Source: Bryobacterales bacterium (lineage in GTDB: Bacteria > Acidobacteriota > Terriglobia > Bryobacterales > Bryobacteraceae). Taken from it: a stretch of 64,000 nucleotides of DNA. The notes beneath the pieces were generated by a model that was not told where the DNA came from, searched no databases, and saw only the letters and a program-made list of their open reading frames with translations. The stretch is from positions 1-64,000 of the forward strand of contig JADLCT010000057.1 of the NCBI GenBank assembly GCA_020847045.1, given 5' to 3'. The position numbers and the translations under genes were made by a program. Of the stretch, positions 51,531 through 60,531 are shown piece after piece; the stretch's first letter is position 1, and every line of letters begins with the position of its first letter.

Positions 51531-51595
51531 GAACGGGGAGTGACCCGCTTCCATTATAGATGGCTGTGAGCCAGATTGTGGACGCGCCGGGAGGC

Positions 51596-53161
51596 TCATA
51601 GCACGGCCTGTTCCACCCACACGCCGAAGCAAGCGCGCAGCACATTGCACATTTCACCGAGCGTGGCATACGCGCGGACGCAATCCAGAAGCGCGGGCAT
51701 GGTATTGCCGCCGCCCTCCGCGGTCTTCCTGAGCTGGTTCAGGGCGGACTCGACGGCATCGTTCTTCCGGCTGAGCCGCAGAGCGCGCAGCCGTGCCACC
51801 TGCGCCTCCTCGGCGGCGCGGTCGATTTGCAGAATCTCAATGGGTTCCGGCTCCTCGTGCGTAAAGGCGTTGACGCCGACGATGAGGCGTTCGCCGCGCT
51901 CCACCTCCTGCTGGTAGCGGTAGCTGGCTTGCGCGATTTCGCTTTGCGGGAAGCCCCGTTCGATGGCGGCGATCATGCCGCCCATGCCGTCGATGCGCTG
52001 GATGTAGTCCAGGGCCTGCGCTTCCAACTGGCCGGTGAGCGACTCCAGAAAATAGCTGCCTCCAAGCGGATCGGCCACCAGCGGCGCTCCCGTTTCATGG
52101 GCGAGGATCTGTTGCGTGCGCAGGGCGAGGGTGACCGCCTGCTCGCTGGGCAGCGCGTAGGCCTCATCGAGCGAGTTGGTGTGGAGAGACTGGCAGCCGC
52201 CCAGCACGGCCGCCAGCGCCTGCGTGGCGGTGCGGACCACGTTGTTGTTGGGCTGCTGCCAGGTGAGCGAGCAGCCGGCCGTTTGGGCGTGAAACCGCAG
52301 GCGTGTGCTGCGTTCGTCGCGAGCGCCATAGCGGTCGCGCATGAGGCGCGCCCAGATGCGGCGGGCGGCGCGGAACTTGGCGATCTCCTCGAAGAAGTCG
52401 CTGTGCGAGTTGAAGAAGAAGCTGAGACGAGGGGCGAATTCATCGATGGCCAGACCGCGCGCGAGGGCCCATTCCACGTACTCGACGCCGTCGCGGAGCG
52501 TGAAGGCGAGCTCCTGCGCGGCGGTGGAACCGGCTTCGCGGATGTGATAGCCGCTAATAGAGACGGGATTGTAGCGCGGCGTCTGGCGGGCGGCGAACTC
52601 GATGGTGTCGGTGACAAGGCGCATCGAGGGCCGCGGAGGGTAGATGAATTCCTTCTGCGCGATGTATTCCTTCAGGATGTCGTTCTGCAGAGTGCCGTTC
52701 AGCGCCTCCCACGCCGCGCCCTGCTTTTCGGCGACCACGAGGTACATGGCCCAGAGGATGGCGGCGGGCGAGTTGATGGTCATGGAGACGCTGGCCTGAG
52801 CGAGCGGAATGCCATCGAACAGCGTTTCCATGTCGGCCAGCGAGCAGATGCTGACGCCACACTTCCCCACCTCGCCAAGCGCGTTCGCATGGTCGGCGTC
52901 AAGGCCCATGAGAGTGGGAAGGTCGAAGGCGACGCTCAGCCCTGTCTGGCCCTGGCCAAGCAGGTAACGGTAGCGGCGGTTGGTTTCCTCGGGCGTGGCG
53001 AAGCCGGAGAACTGGCGCATGGTCCAGAGCCTGCCGCGGTACATGGTGTGATGAATGCCGCGGGTGAAGGGGAACTCGCCCGGCGGCGGCTCGGCCGCCC
53101 GGACGTCGTCCGGCCCATAGTGGTTCTCCAGAGGAATTCCGCTCAAGGTGCGGTGGAGCAT
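51596..53161 (-). CDS. Acyl-CoA mutase large (catalytic) subunit, methylmalonyl/isobutyryl-CoA mutase type
   Basis: The 521-residue TIM-barrel protein has the mutase core: [83 protein letters not shown] and [16 protein letters not shown]. It lacks a B12 domain, supplied by the next gene. In methylmalonyl-CoA mutases the residue after RQ is a Tyr that touches the substrate carboxylate; here it is Phe, as in isobutyryl-CoA mutase, so the substrate is uncertain. A cobalamin adenosyltransferase is divergent, 52 nt away. No MeaB-type G-protein is seen. Confidence 0.9.
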   Translation of the reverse strand: MLHRTLSGIPLENHYGPDDVRAAEPPPGEFPFTRGIHHTMYRGRLWTMRQFSGFATPEETNRRYRYLLGQGQTGLSVAFDLPTLMGLDADHANALGEVGKCGVSICSLADMETLFDGIPLAQASVSMTINSPAAILWAMYLVVAEKQGAAWEALNGTLQNDILKEYIAQKEFIYPPRPSMRLVTDTIEFAARQTPRYNPVSISGYHIREAGSTAAQELAFTLRDGVEYVEWALARGLAIDEFAPRLSFFFNSHSDFFEEIAKFRAARRIWARLMRDRYGARDERSTRLRFHAQTAGCSLTWQQPNNNVVRTATQALAAVLGGCQSLHTNSLDEAYALPSEQAVTLALRTQQILAHETGAPLVADPLGGSYFLESLTGQLEAQALDYIQRIDGMGGMIAAIERGFPQSEIAQASYRYQQEVERGERLIVGVNAFTHEEPEPIEILQIDRAAEEAQVARLRALRLSRKNDAVESALNQLRKTAEGGGNTMPALLDCVRAYATLGEMCNVLRACFGVWVEQAVL

Positions 53162-53213
53162 GGCGGAATTATTGTAGCGCCCGCGGGGCGGCGGACACGA
53201 CAATGAAGTAGGT

Positions 53214-53834
53214 ATGAGCAACGAAGGCACCTTCAACGAACCCCGGCTGGCGCTGAACCGCATCTACACGAGGCGTGGCGACAAGGGACAGACAAACCTG
53301 GTGGGCGGCCAGGCGGTGGCCAAGGACGCGCTGCGCATTGAGTGCTACGGCACGGTGGACGAGTTGAACTCGCTGGTGGGCGTGGCCTGTGTGTCGGCGG
53401 GCGAGCGGGAGGAGACGGCGCGGCTGGCGGCGATCCTGAAGCGGGTGCAGCACGAACTGTTCAACCTGGGCTCGATTCTGGCGACGCTGCCGGCCGACGT
53501 GCATCCGAAGCAGCCGCGCGTGACCGTGGACTGCGTGGCGCAACTGGAGCGCGAGATCGACGAGATGAACGAGGCGCTGCCGGCGTTGCGGTCGTTCGTG
53601 CTGCCAGGCGGTTGCCGGCTGAACGCGGAACTGCACGTGGCGCGGACGGTGTGCCGGCGCGCGGAGCGGTTGGCCGTGGCGCTGGGCCGCCAGGAGGAGG
53701 TTCCGGCCGAGGCGGTCCAGTATTTGAACCGGCTGAGCGACGCGTTGTTCGTGCAGAGCCGCTGGGCCTCGCATGTTCTGGGCGTGGCCGAGGTGTTATG
53801 GACGCCGAACGCGGCGGCGGGAGCACGGGAATAG
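53214..53834 (+). CDS. PduO-type cob(I)alamin adenosyltransferase
   Basis: The 206-residue protein has the PduO/MMAB start [17 protein letters not shown] with the ATP-binding P-loop-like segment, then the [16 protein letters not shown] motif and [26 protein letters not shown] near residue 127. It makes adenosylcobalamin, the cofactor of the divergent acyl-CoA mutase, so the layout makes biological sense. About 40 nt of spacer separate its stop from the end of the convergent oxoglutarate dehydrogenase gene. Confidence 0.93.
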   Translation: MSNEGTFNEPRLALNRIYTRRGDKGQTNLVGGQAVAKDALRIECYGTVDELNSLVGVACVSAGEREETARLAAILKRVQHELFNLGSILATLPADVHPKQPRVTVDCVAQLEREIDEMNEALPALRSFVLPGGCRLNAELHVARTVCRRAERLAVALGRQEEVPAEAVQYLNRLSDALFVQSRWASHVLGVAEVLWTPNAAAGARE

Positions 53835-53874
53835 AGGATTCGGGCCGGAGCGCGGAGGGGGTTCCGCGCAGCGG

Positions 53875-56800
53875 TTATTTCGCCGGCTTCCTGTGGCGCA
53901 CGACGCGCACCTTTTTCACGGGCGCGATCTGATCCAGGTGGAAGCAGGAATCCATGATGTCTTTGTGCTCCTGCTGGTGGCGTTTGTAGGAGCCCGTGGC
54001 GGGGCTGGCGGCTTCGGGCCGTCCGATGTAGCGCAGCCTGCGGCGCGAAGCGTCAAGCATCGGTTGTGTTGGCGTGCGAATGAAGCGCCAGGCGCCCATG
54101 TTGCGCGGCTCGTCCTGGACCCAGACGACGTCCGAGGTGAGCGGATAGCGCATGAGCTGGTCCTGCAACTCCTGTTTGGGGAACGGATAGTACTGTTCCA
54201 AGCGGATGATGGCCACATGCCAGGCCTCCCGCTCCTCCCGCTCGGCGATCAGATCGTAGTAAATCCGTCCGGAGCAGATCAGCACGCGCGATACTGCCTC
54301 GGACTGAACGCGCCGGTCCGTTTCGCCGATGAGGGGGCGGAAGCCGCCGGTGGCCAGTTCGTCGAGCGTATTGACCACGCGCGGATGGCGCAGCAGGCTC
54401 TTGGGCGTGAAGATGACGAGCGGCTTGCGCAGGCCGCGGCGGTCGTGGCCGCCATACATCTGGCGGCGCAGGACGTGGAAGTACTGAGCGGGCGTGGTGC
54501 AGTTCACCACGGACATGTTGTTTTCCGCGCAGAGGCCAAGGAAGCGTTCAATCCGGGCGCTGGAGTGTTCCGGCCCCTGGCCTTCGTAGCCGTGCGGCAG
54601 CAGCAGGACAAGCCCCGACGGCTGTCCCCATTTGGCTTCGGCGCAGGTGATGAACTGGTCGATCATGATCTGGGCGCCGTTGACGAAGTCGCCGAACTGG
54701 GCCTCCCAGAGCACGAGCGTGAGGGGGTCGCCGACCGAGTAGCCGAACTCGAAGCCCATGACGGCGAACTCACTGAGGGAAGAGTCCCACACCTCGAAGC
54801 GCGCCTGGCTCTTGTCCAGATGCTGCATGGGGATGTGGCAGGCGCCGTCCTCGTAATCGTACAGCTCGAGGTGGCGCTGGGAGAAGGTGCCGCGAGAGGA
54901 GTCCTGTCCGGAGAGGCGGACGGGCGTGCCTTCGAGCACCAGCGTGCCGAAGGCAAGCGCCTCGGCGAGGGCCCAATCGACGTGGCCACCGCGCAAAGCC
55001 TCCTTGCGTTTCTCCAGGAAGCCTTTCAATTTCGGGTGCAGATGGAAGTCGGTGGGCACCGTGGTCAGGCCGTCAATCACCTTTTCGAGCAGCGCATGGC
55101 CGGCCGCCGTGCGCGGGCAGAAGGTAGGCATCAGCTCGGTGTCCACCAGGCCGAGTTCCTGCACCTCGAAGCGTACGGCGTTCTGCTTGGCCTCTTCGAA
55201 ACCTTCTTCCAGGCGGGCGCCGATGCGCTGGCGGAGCTTCTGCACCTGGTCCATGCTGACGATGCGCTCGCGTTCGAGGCGTTCAGCGTAGAGCGCGCCG
55301 ATGGGCGCGTGCTCCTTGATCTTGCGGTAGAGCAGAGGCTGCGTGTAGCTGGGGTCGTCGGTTTCGTTGTGGCCGTGGCGGCGGTAGCAGATCATGTCGA
55401 TCACCACGTCCTTGGAGAACTGCTGGCGGAAGTCGAAGGCGATCTGCAGGGCCCGGATGGCCGAATCGGGATCGTCGCCGTTGACGTGGAAGATGGGCGC
55501 CTGCACAGTGCGGGCGACGTCGGTGCAATAGGGCGACGAGCGGGATTCGTCGGGCCGCGTGGTGAAGCCGATCTGGTTGTTGATGATCAGGTGGATGGTG
55601 CCGCCGGTGGTGTAGCCGGCAAGCTGGGACAGGTTGAGGGTTTCGCTCACCACGCCCTGCCCGGCGAAGGCGGCGTCGCCGTGGATGAGCACGGGGATGA
55701 CGCGTTTGCGGGCGGCGTCGCCGAGGCGGTCCTGCTTGGGCCGCACGATGCCCTCCACCACCGGATCGACGGCTTCCAGGTGCGAGGGATTGGGCGCGAC
55801 GCTGACAATCACCTCGCGGCCGGCGCTGGAGCGATGGATGCCGGTTGCGCCGAGGTGGTATTTCACGTCGCCGGAGCCCTGCGTGGAATTCGGGTCGGGG
55901 TTCCCTTCGAATTCGGAGAAGATCTGGCTGAGCGGCTTGCCGACGGTGTTGGCGAGCACGTTCAGACGGCCGCGGTGCGCCATGCCGATGATCACTTCAT
56001 GGACGTTGGTTTCGCCGGCGCGCTCGAGCAACTCGTCCAGTATGGCGACGGCGGTTTCGGCGCCCTCCAGCGAGAAACGCTTTTGGCCCAGGAAGCGGGT
56101 TTGCAGGAAGTTTTCGAAGAGCTCGCCGTAGAGGATGCGCTCCAGAATGCGGATGCGCTGTTCGGGACCGAGCGGCCAGGAGTTGGCCTGCGGCTCCATG
56201 CGCTGCTGCAGCCAGCTCTTCTGCTCCGGCGCCTGGATGTTCATATATTCGCAGCCGATTTTGCCGCAGTAGGTATGGCGGAGTGTTTCGAGAATTTCGC
56301 GCAGCGTGGCGATGGGCTTGGGCGCGGCGTCTCCGGTGAGGGCGCCGAGCGAGCCGGTCAGGAATTCGCGGTCGAGATCCCAGATGGTCAGGCCGTAGGT
56401 GGCCGGATCGAGTTCGGGATGGTAGCCCGGCTCCTTGCCGAGCGGGTCGAGGTCGGCGATCAGGTGGCCGCGCACGCGATAGGCGTTAATGAGCTGCATG
56501 ACGGCGGCTTCTTTGGCCACTTCGCGGTGGCGTCCGCCGATGCCGGACGCGCCGGGGAGAGCGAGCGCCCGGTCCGCCTCCCATTCGAGCGGGTGGTGCG
56601 GCATGCAGAGGCTGGAGAAGATGTCGTCGTAGAACTCGCTGGCTCCGTTGAGCAGCTCCTGGAGCCGGGAGAGGAACATGCCGGACTCGGCGCCCTGAAT
56701 GACGCGGTGGTCATAGGTGCAGGTGAGCGTCATGGTGGCGCTGAGGCCGATCATGGCCCGCATTTCGGGACTGACGCCCTGGTATTCGGCCGGGTACCCG

Positions 56801-57651
56801 ATGGCGCCGGCCGCGATAATGCAGCCCTGGCCGGGCATCAGGCGCGGCACGGAGCCCGAGGTGCCCACGGTGCCGGGGTTGGTAAGCGAAATGGTGGTTC
56901 CCTGGAAGTCCTCGATGGTGAGTTTGTTCCGGCGGGCGCGGGCGACGATGTCCTCGAACGCCTCCAGATACCGGGCAAAGCTCATTTCGCCGGCGTTCTT
57001 GATGCTGGGCACCACGAGCGAACGGGCGCCGCCCTGACCGGCCACATCGACGGCGATGCCTAAGTTAATCTGCTGGTTCACGACGCGGAACGACTCGCCG
57101 TCGCCTTCGCGAAACGCGTCATTCAACTGCGGCAACGTCTTCAGCGATTGCAGGATGGCGTAGCCGATGATCTGCGAGAAGCTGATTTTCGACTTCCCAG
57201 ACAGGCCGCGGTGCTGATTGATGAGGCGGCGGTTCTCCTCCATCACCTTAACGGGCACCACGCGCTGCGAGGTGGCCGTGGGCACGGCGAGACTCAGCTC
57301 CATGTTGGCGGCGATGCGGGCGGCGGCTCCGCGCAGCGGCACCAGTTGCTGGGACGGCCCCACCTGAGGCGTAGCCTTCTCGATGCTCTGGGTGGGAGTG
57401 GGCGGCGCCGGGACCGCGGCCGGGGCCATGGCCACGGATGAGGACTCCGGAGCCGGTGGCGTCTGAGGCGCGGCGGCGGCGGCAGCGGCGGGGGGCACGG
57501 TGGCGGTGCTCCCGTTGGACGGGCCCCCGTTGCCGTCGAACAGTTCCTTCCAACTGTCATCCACCATACTGTGGTCGTGGTGGTACTGCTGGCGCAACTC
57601 GTCTTCAAACCAACTATTTAAGTCGGGGACGGAGGAGGTCTTTTGAGACAT
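53875..57651 (-). CDS. Multifunctional 2-oxoglutarate dehydrogenase (fused E2-E1, KGD type)
   Basis: The ~1258-residue protein has a short N-terminal WFEDELRQQYHHDHSMVDDSWKE-like segment, an Ala/Pro-rich linker (about 45-95), an acyltransferase (E2) domain (about 105-335) ending TYDHRVIQGAESG with catalytic His315, then a full E1 domain with RVRGHLIADLDPLG, the thiamine-diphosphate motif GDAAFAGQG ... NNQIGFTT, and a C-terminal WVQDEPRNMGAW. There is no lipoyl domain. This is the layout of mycobacterial Kgd (1231 residues), which works with a separate lipoyl protein. The start is uncertain between 57651 and 57702. Confidence 0.93.
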   Translation of the reverse strand: MSQKTSSVPDLNSWFEDELRQQYHHDHSMVDDSWKELFDGNGGPSNGSTATVPPAAAAAAAPQTPPAPESSSVAMAPAAVPAPPTPTQSIEKATPQVGPSQQLVPLRGAAARIAANMELSLAVPTATSQRVVPVKVMEENRRLINQHRGLSGKSKISFSQIIGYAILQSLKTLPQLNDAFREGDGESFRVVNQQINLGIAVDVAGQGGARSLVVPSIKNAGEMSFARYLEAFEDIVARARRNKLTIEDFQGTTISLTNPGTVGTSGSVPRLMPGQGCIIAAGAIGYPAEYQGVSPEMRAMIGLSATMTLTCTYDHRVIQGAESGMFLSRLQELLNGASEFYDDIFSSLCMPHHPLEWEADRALALPGASGIGGRHREVAKEAAVMQLINAYRVRGHLIADLDPLGKEPGYHPELDPATYGLTIWDLDREFLTGSLGALTGDAAPKPIATLREILETLRHTYCGKIGCEYMNIQAPEQKSWLQQRMEPQANSWPLGPEQRIRILERILYGELFENFLQTRFLGQKRFSLEGAETAVAILDELLERAGETNVHEVIIGMAHRGRLNVLANTVGKPLSQIFSEFEGNPDPNSTQGSGDVKYHLGATGIHRSSAGREVIVSVAPNPSHLEAVDPVVEGIVRPKQDRLGDAARKRVIPVLIHGDAAFAGQGVVSETLNLSQLAGYTTGGTIHLIINNQIGFTTRPDESRSSPYCTDVARTVQAPIFHVNGDDPDSAIRALQIAFDFRQQFSKDVVIDMICYRRHGHNETDDPSYTQPLLYRKIKEHAPIGALYAERLERERIVSMDQVQKLRQRIGARLEEGFEEAKQNAVRFEVQELGLVDTELMPTFCPRTAAGHALLEKVIDGLTTVPTDFHLHPKLKGFLEKRKEALRGGHVDWALAEALAFGTLVLEGTPVRLSGQDSSRGTFSQRHLELYDYEDGACHIPMQHLDKSQARFEVWDSSLSEFAVMGFEFGYSVGDPLTLVLWEAQFGDFVNGAQIMIDQFITCAEAKWGQPSGLVLLLPHGYEGQGPEHSSARIERFLGLCAENNMSVVNCTTPAQYFHVLRRQMYGGHDRRGLRKPLVIFTPKSLLRHPRVVNTLDELATGGFRPLIGETDRRVQSEAVSRVLICSGRIYYDLIAEREEREAWHVAIIRLEQYYPFPKQELQDQLMRYPLTSDVVWVQDEPRNMGAWRFIRTPTQPMLDASRRRLRYIGRPEAASPATGSYKRHQQEHKDIMDSCFHLDQIAPVKKVRVVRHRKPAK

Positions 57652-57795
57652 GCGGTGTTCTTCAGAGGGAGCCTGACGGCCCTGATACTCCCTGTTCATC
57701 ATATCGTGCGGAGCAAGCGCTCAGCTTAGAGCGTGGACAACATTTCCGGCGCGGGCAACCCTTGGCGAAGAAATTTCGTCTTTCCGTATGTGCGG

Positions 57796-59493
57796 ATGCG
57801 GTATGCCATTGTCCTGTTGAGCTTGACGGCGTGTGTCTGGGGTCAGCCTCCCGGATTCCCAGGGGGGCGCGCGCCACGCCGTGCGCCGGACCGTCCGGCG
57901 GTGGCGCAGGGAGGTTCAGGGCGTATTGGAGGCGCGGTGACGCAGCGCCGTACGGGCGAACCGGTGCCGCGTGCGATTGTCCATCTCCAAAGCACAAGCG
58001 GAGCGGAAGGCATGAGCGTGCAGGCGGATGCCGGCGGACGCTTCCTCTTCGAGGGCGTGCCGCGCGGCGTCTATCGCGTGAGCGCTGAGCGGCGCGGGTT
58101 TCTGATGGGGCGCTTTGGAACGCGGCGAGCTGGGCAGAGCGGTGGCTTGGTGACTCTGGGAGATGGCGGCGAATTCAACGGCGCCGACATCAAGATGGAC
58201 GCTCAGTCAGTGATTGCCGGGCAGGTGCTGGACGAGTACGGCGAGCCAATGGAGCGGGCGGTGGTGCAAGCCTGGAGCAGGCCGGGCGCGGCGGGGGAAC
58301 GCGGGCGCGCTCCTGTGAACATGGCCACCACGGACGACCGAGGCGAGTTTCGCATTGCGGGGTTGGCGCCGGGCCGCTATTCCGTGCAGGCCAGCGCGGG
58401 GCGGCGCGGATTCCAGCCGCGCAACGTGCGGCGCGCCGTTCAGGCTGGCGAAGCCGGTAAGGACATCGAAGAGAGCTACGTTCCGACTTATTTTCCCGGA
58501 ACCACTGACGCCAAGGCGGCGACACCGGTGGAGTTGGGAATTGGGCAGGAGTTCCTGGGGCTATCGCTGCAAATGCAGAAATCGCGCGTCTTCAGGGTGA
58601 GAGGGACTGTAACGGGCACTGAGTCGCGCGGGCTGCGCGTGATGGCGGCGCCACGTGGCGGCGGGAGCTTTGGCAGCGTAGCGATGAGCGCGGGTATTCA
58701 GCCCGATGGCGGTTTCGAGCTATCCGGACTCGCGCCGGGTTCCTACATATTGACGGCTGTGCGCGGTGGTCCGGGCACGGGAGCGATGGCCAGGGCCACG
58801 GTGGAGGTGGGCAACGCCAATGTGACCGGCGTGCAGTTGGCGTTTGGGAATGCGTTCAAGGTTTCGGGAACGGTGAAGGTGGAGGGCGAGGCGGCCGCTG
58901 GGCTAGGCAACCTGCGCGTGCAGTTGACGAACGAAGAGACTTGGTATCTCTCTCCCAGCGGCCGAGTGAACGCCGATGGCTCCTTCACGATTGAAGGTGT
59001 GCCGCCGGACCGGTACCGTTTCACCGCCACGTCTCTGCCGCCCGGACTGTATGTGAAGTCGGCGCGCATGGGGAATCAGGATGTGACGGCGGCGGCCCTG
59101 GATTTCACCTCGGGCGCGGCGGGACGCATCGACGTGGTGCTGGGCAGCCAACCGGCGGCGGTGGCGGGCACGGTGGGCAAGGCCACCACCGAGGCGTTGC
59201 CGGGAGTCGTGGTGCTGGTGCCGGAAAGCCGGATGACGGAGAGCCCGGGGGCGGCGTTGGCGGTCCAGCAGCGATGGGAAACGGCCGTGGACCAGAACGG
59301 GGCCTTCCGGATCGAGAACGTGCCGCCCGGCGAATACCGGATTTACGCGTTCGAGGAATTTGACCCCGCAAGCGGCTACGATCCGGAATTTCTGAAAAAA
59401 TTCGAGTCCGCAAGCCAGAAGGCGGCGTTCGGCGAGGGCGAAACGAAGACCTTCGCGCTGAAGCAGATCCCTGGCGGGGAGTTGGCGCCGTAA
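57796..59493 (+). CDS. Exported protein with repeated carboxypeptidase-regulatory-like beta-sandwich domains
   Basis: The 565-residue protein has a signal peptide (MRYAIVLLSLTACVWGQ) and then at least five beta-sandwich repeats. Their final strands read FLFEGVPRGVYRVSAER, FRIAGLAPGRYSVQASA, FELSGLAPGSYILTAV, FTIEGVPPDRYRFTATS and FRIENVPPGEYRIYAFE, and their first strands resemble GGAVTQRRTGEPVPRAIV. This is the carboxypeptidase-D regulatory-like fold. It lacks a peptidase domain, a TonB-receptor barrel or an anchor, so it is probably a secreted or surface adhesion/binding protein. The ATG at 57796 is chosen for the signal peptide; a GTG at 57733 also opens the frame. Confidence 0.8.
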   Translation: MRYAIVLLSLTACVWGQPPGFPGGRAPRRAPDRPAVAQGGSGRIGGAVTQRRTGEPVPRAIVHLQSTSGAEGMSVQADAGGRFLFEGVPRGVYRVSAERRGFLMGRFGTRRAGQSGGLVTLGDGGEFNGADIKMDAQSVIAGQVLDEYGEPMERAVVQAWSRPGAAGERGRAPVNMATTDDRGEFRIAGLAPGRYSVQASAGRRGFQPRNVRRAVQAGEAGKDIEESYVPTYFPGTTDAKAATPVELGIGQEFLGLSLQMQKSRVFRVRGTVTGTESRGLRVMAAPRGGGSFGSVAMSAGIQPDGGFELSGLAPGSYILTAVRGGPGTGAMARATVEVGNANVTGVQLAFGNAFKVSGTVKVEGEAAAGLGNLRVQLTNEETWYLSPSGRVNADGSFTIEGVPPDRYRFTATSLPPGLYVKSARMGNQDVTAAALDFTSGAAGRIDVVLGSQPAAVAGTVGKATTEALPGVVVLVPESRMTESPGAALAVQQRWETAVDQNGAFRIENVPPGEYRIYAFEEFDPASGYDPEFLKKFESASQKAAFGEGETKTFALKQIPGGELAP

Positions 59494-59508
59494 GCTCAGC
59501 GCCCGCGC

Positions 59509-60531
59509 CTAGCCTTCGGCGAGGACGCTGATCAAGGCGCCGCGCGCGGTGGCCGTAAGCGGGTCATTGGCCATGCGGATTTCGCTGATGGCGATGGGAA
59601 ATTCGGTGGCCGTCAACGCGCGCTCGAAGCGTTCGCGGAAGCCCTTCGGCGTGGCGGTGCCTCCGCTGAGCACGATGGGCACGGGGCGGTTGAGCTTGGG
59701 CATGCGGCGCGAGTTCGAGAAGGCCTCCTTCATGGCGGCGATCAACGTCTGGATCATGTCGTCGTAGTAGACGTTGACGGCCTGCAGGAGCTTGTCGGTG
59801 AAGTTGCCGTTGAAGTGGAACGACTCTTCCTTGACAAGGCGGACGCGCGTGGCGAGGTCGCCGGTGACGGCCGCGGTGCTGGAGTCGATGTAATCGCCGG
59901 CCTTGGGGGTGCTGAAACTGATGGCGGGCATGGAGAGGTAGGCCAGCGAGACGTTGCACAGTCCGCCGCCGCACGAGATGCCGATGCCTGTGTAGTTGGT
60001 GTCTTCGAGCTCGGAATAGATGACGGCCAGGCCCTCGGTGATGCTGCGTGTTTCAAAGCCGAGGTCTTCCAGCAGGTTCTTGAGCGTCGCCTCGTGATAG
60101 GTGAGGCCCTCCTCGGTGACGACGCCGCCCGTAAGAGGCACGGCCGGCACGCTGTAGGCGACGCGGGGGCGCGTGTCGCCCTTAGGCAGGTCTCCGATGA
60201 GATTCGAGATGATCGTCCGCACGACGGCCAGCGCCTCACGCTCGCCCGAATTCAATACGCCGAGCGTCATCGGACGGCGCGATTCCACGTTGAGAAAATC
60301 GGCGAAACGCGGCGCTTCGTTGCCATGGACCAGGAGTTCCGAACCACGCCGCTCATACGGAATCTCCTCGCGCGTGAGAGCCTTCTCGGTCATCGGCGCA
60401 TAGGGCACGTTGACGAAGGCATTCAACTGGCTGGCCGTCGAGGTGTCCTCGCCGGTGCGGCGCGCGGCGACGATGCGGCTTGTGCCAACGTCCAGTCCGA
60501 GGACCATGGGAATCTGATTGTCCTTCTTCAT
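59509..60531 (-). CDS. Actin/Hsp70-fold ATPase
   Basis: The 340-residue protein has the actin-superfamily nucleotide motifs: phosphate-1 VLGLDVGTSRIVAARR at the start, phosphate-2-like GISCGGGLCNVSLAY near residue 175, and the adenosine motif IVLSGGTATPKGFRERFE near residue 297. The connect-type segment ITEGLAVIYSELED lies between. It is shorter than Hsp70 and lacks a substrate-binding domain, so it is closer to MreB/ParM/EutJ-like proteins than to a chaperone. It overlaps the upstream peptidoglycan amidase gene (ATGA), which suggests a shared job in wall remodelling. GGAG precedes the ATG by about 8 nt. Confidence 0.85.
   Translation of the reverse strand: MKKDNQIPMVLGLDVGTSRIVAARRTGEDTSTASQLNAFVNVPYAPMTEKALTREEIPYERRGSELLVHGNEAPRFADFLNVESRRPMTLGVLNSGEREALAVVRTIISNLIGDLPKGDTRPRVAYSVPAVPLTGGVVTEEGLTYHEATLKNLLEDLGFETRSITEGLAVIYSELEDTNYTGIGISCGGGLCNVSLAYLSMPAISFSTPKAGDYIDSSTAAVTGDLATRVRLVKEESFHFNGNFTDKLLQAVNVYYDDMIQTLIAAMKEAFSNSRRMPKLNRPVPIVLSGGTATPKGFRERFERALTATEFPIAISEIRMANDPLTATARGALISVLAEG

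Noticed and set aside
53773-57063. A 1096-codon open frame on the plus strand
   Set aside because: Antisense to the E2-E1 oxoglutarate dehydrogenase and overlapping the adenosyltransferase; composition and lack of motifs mark it as a shadow.
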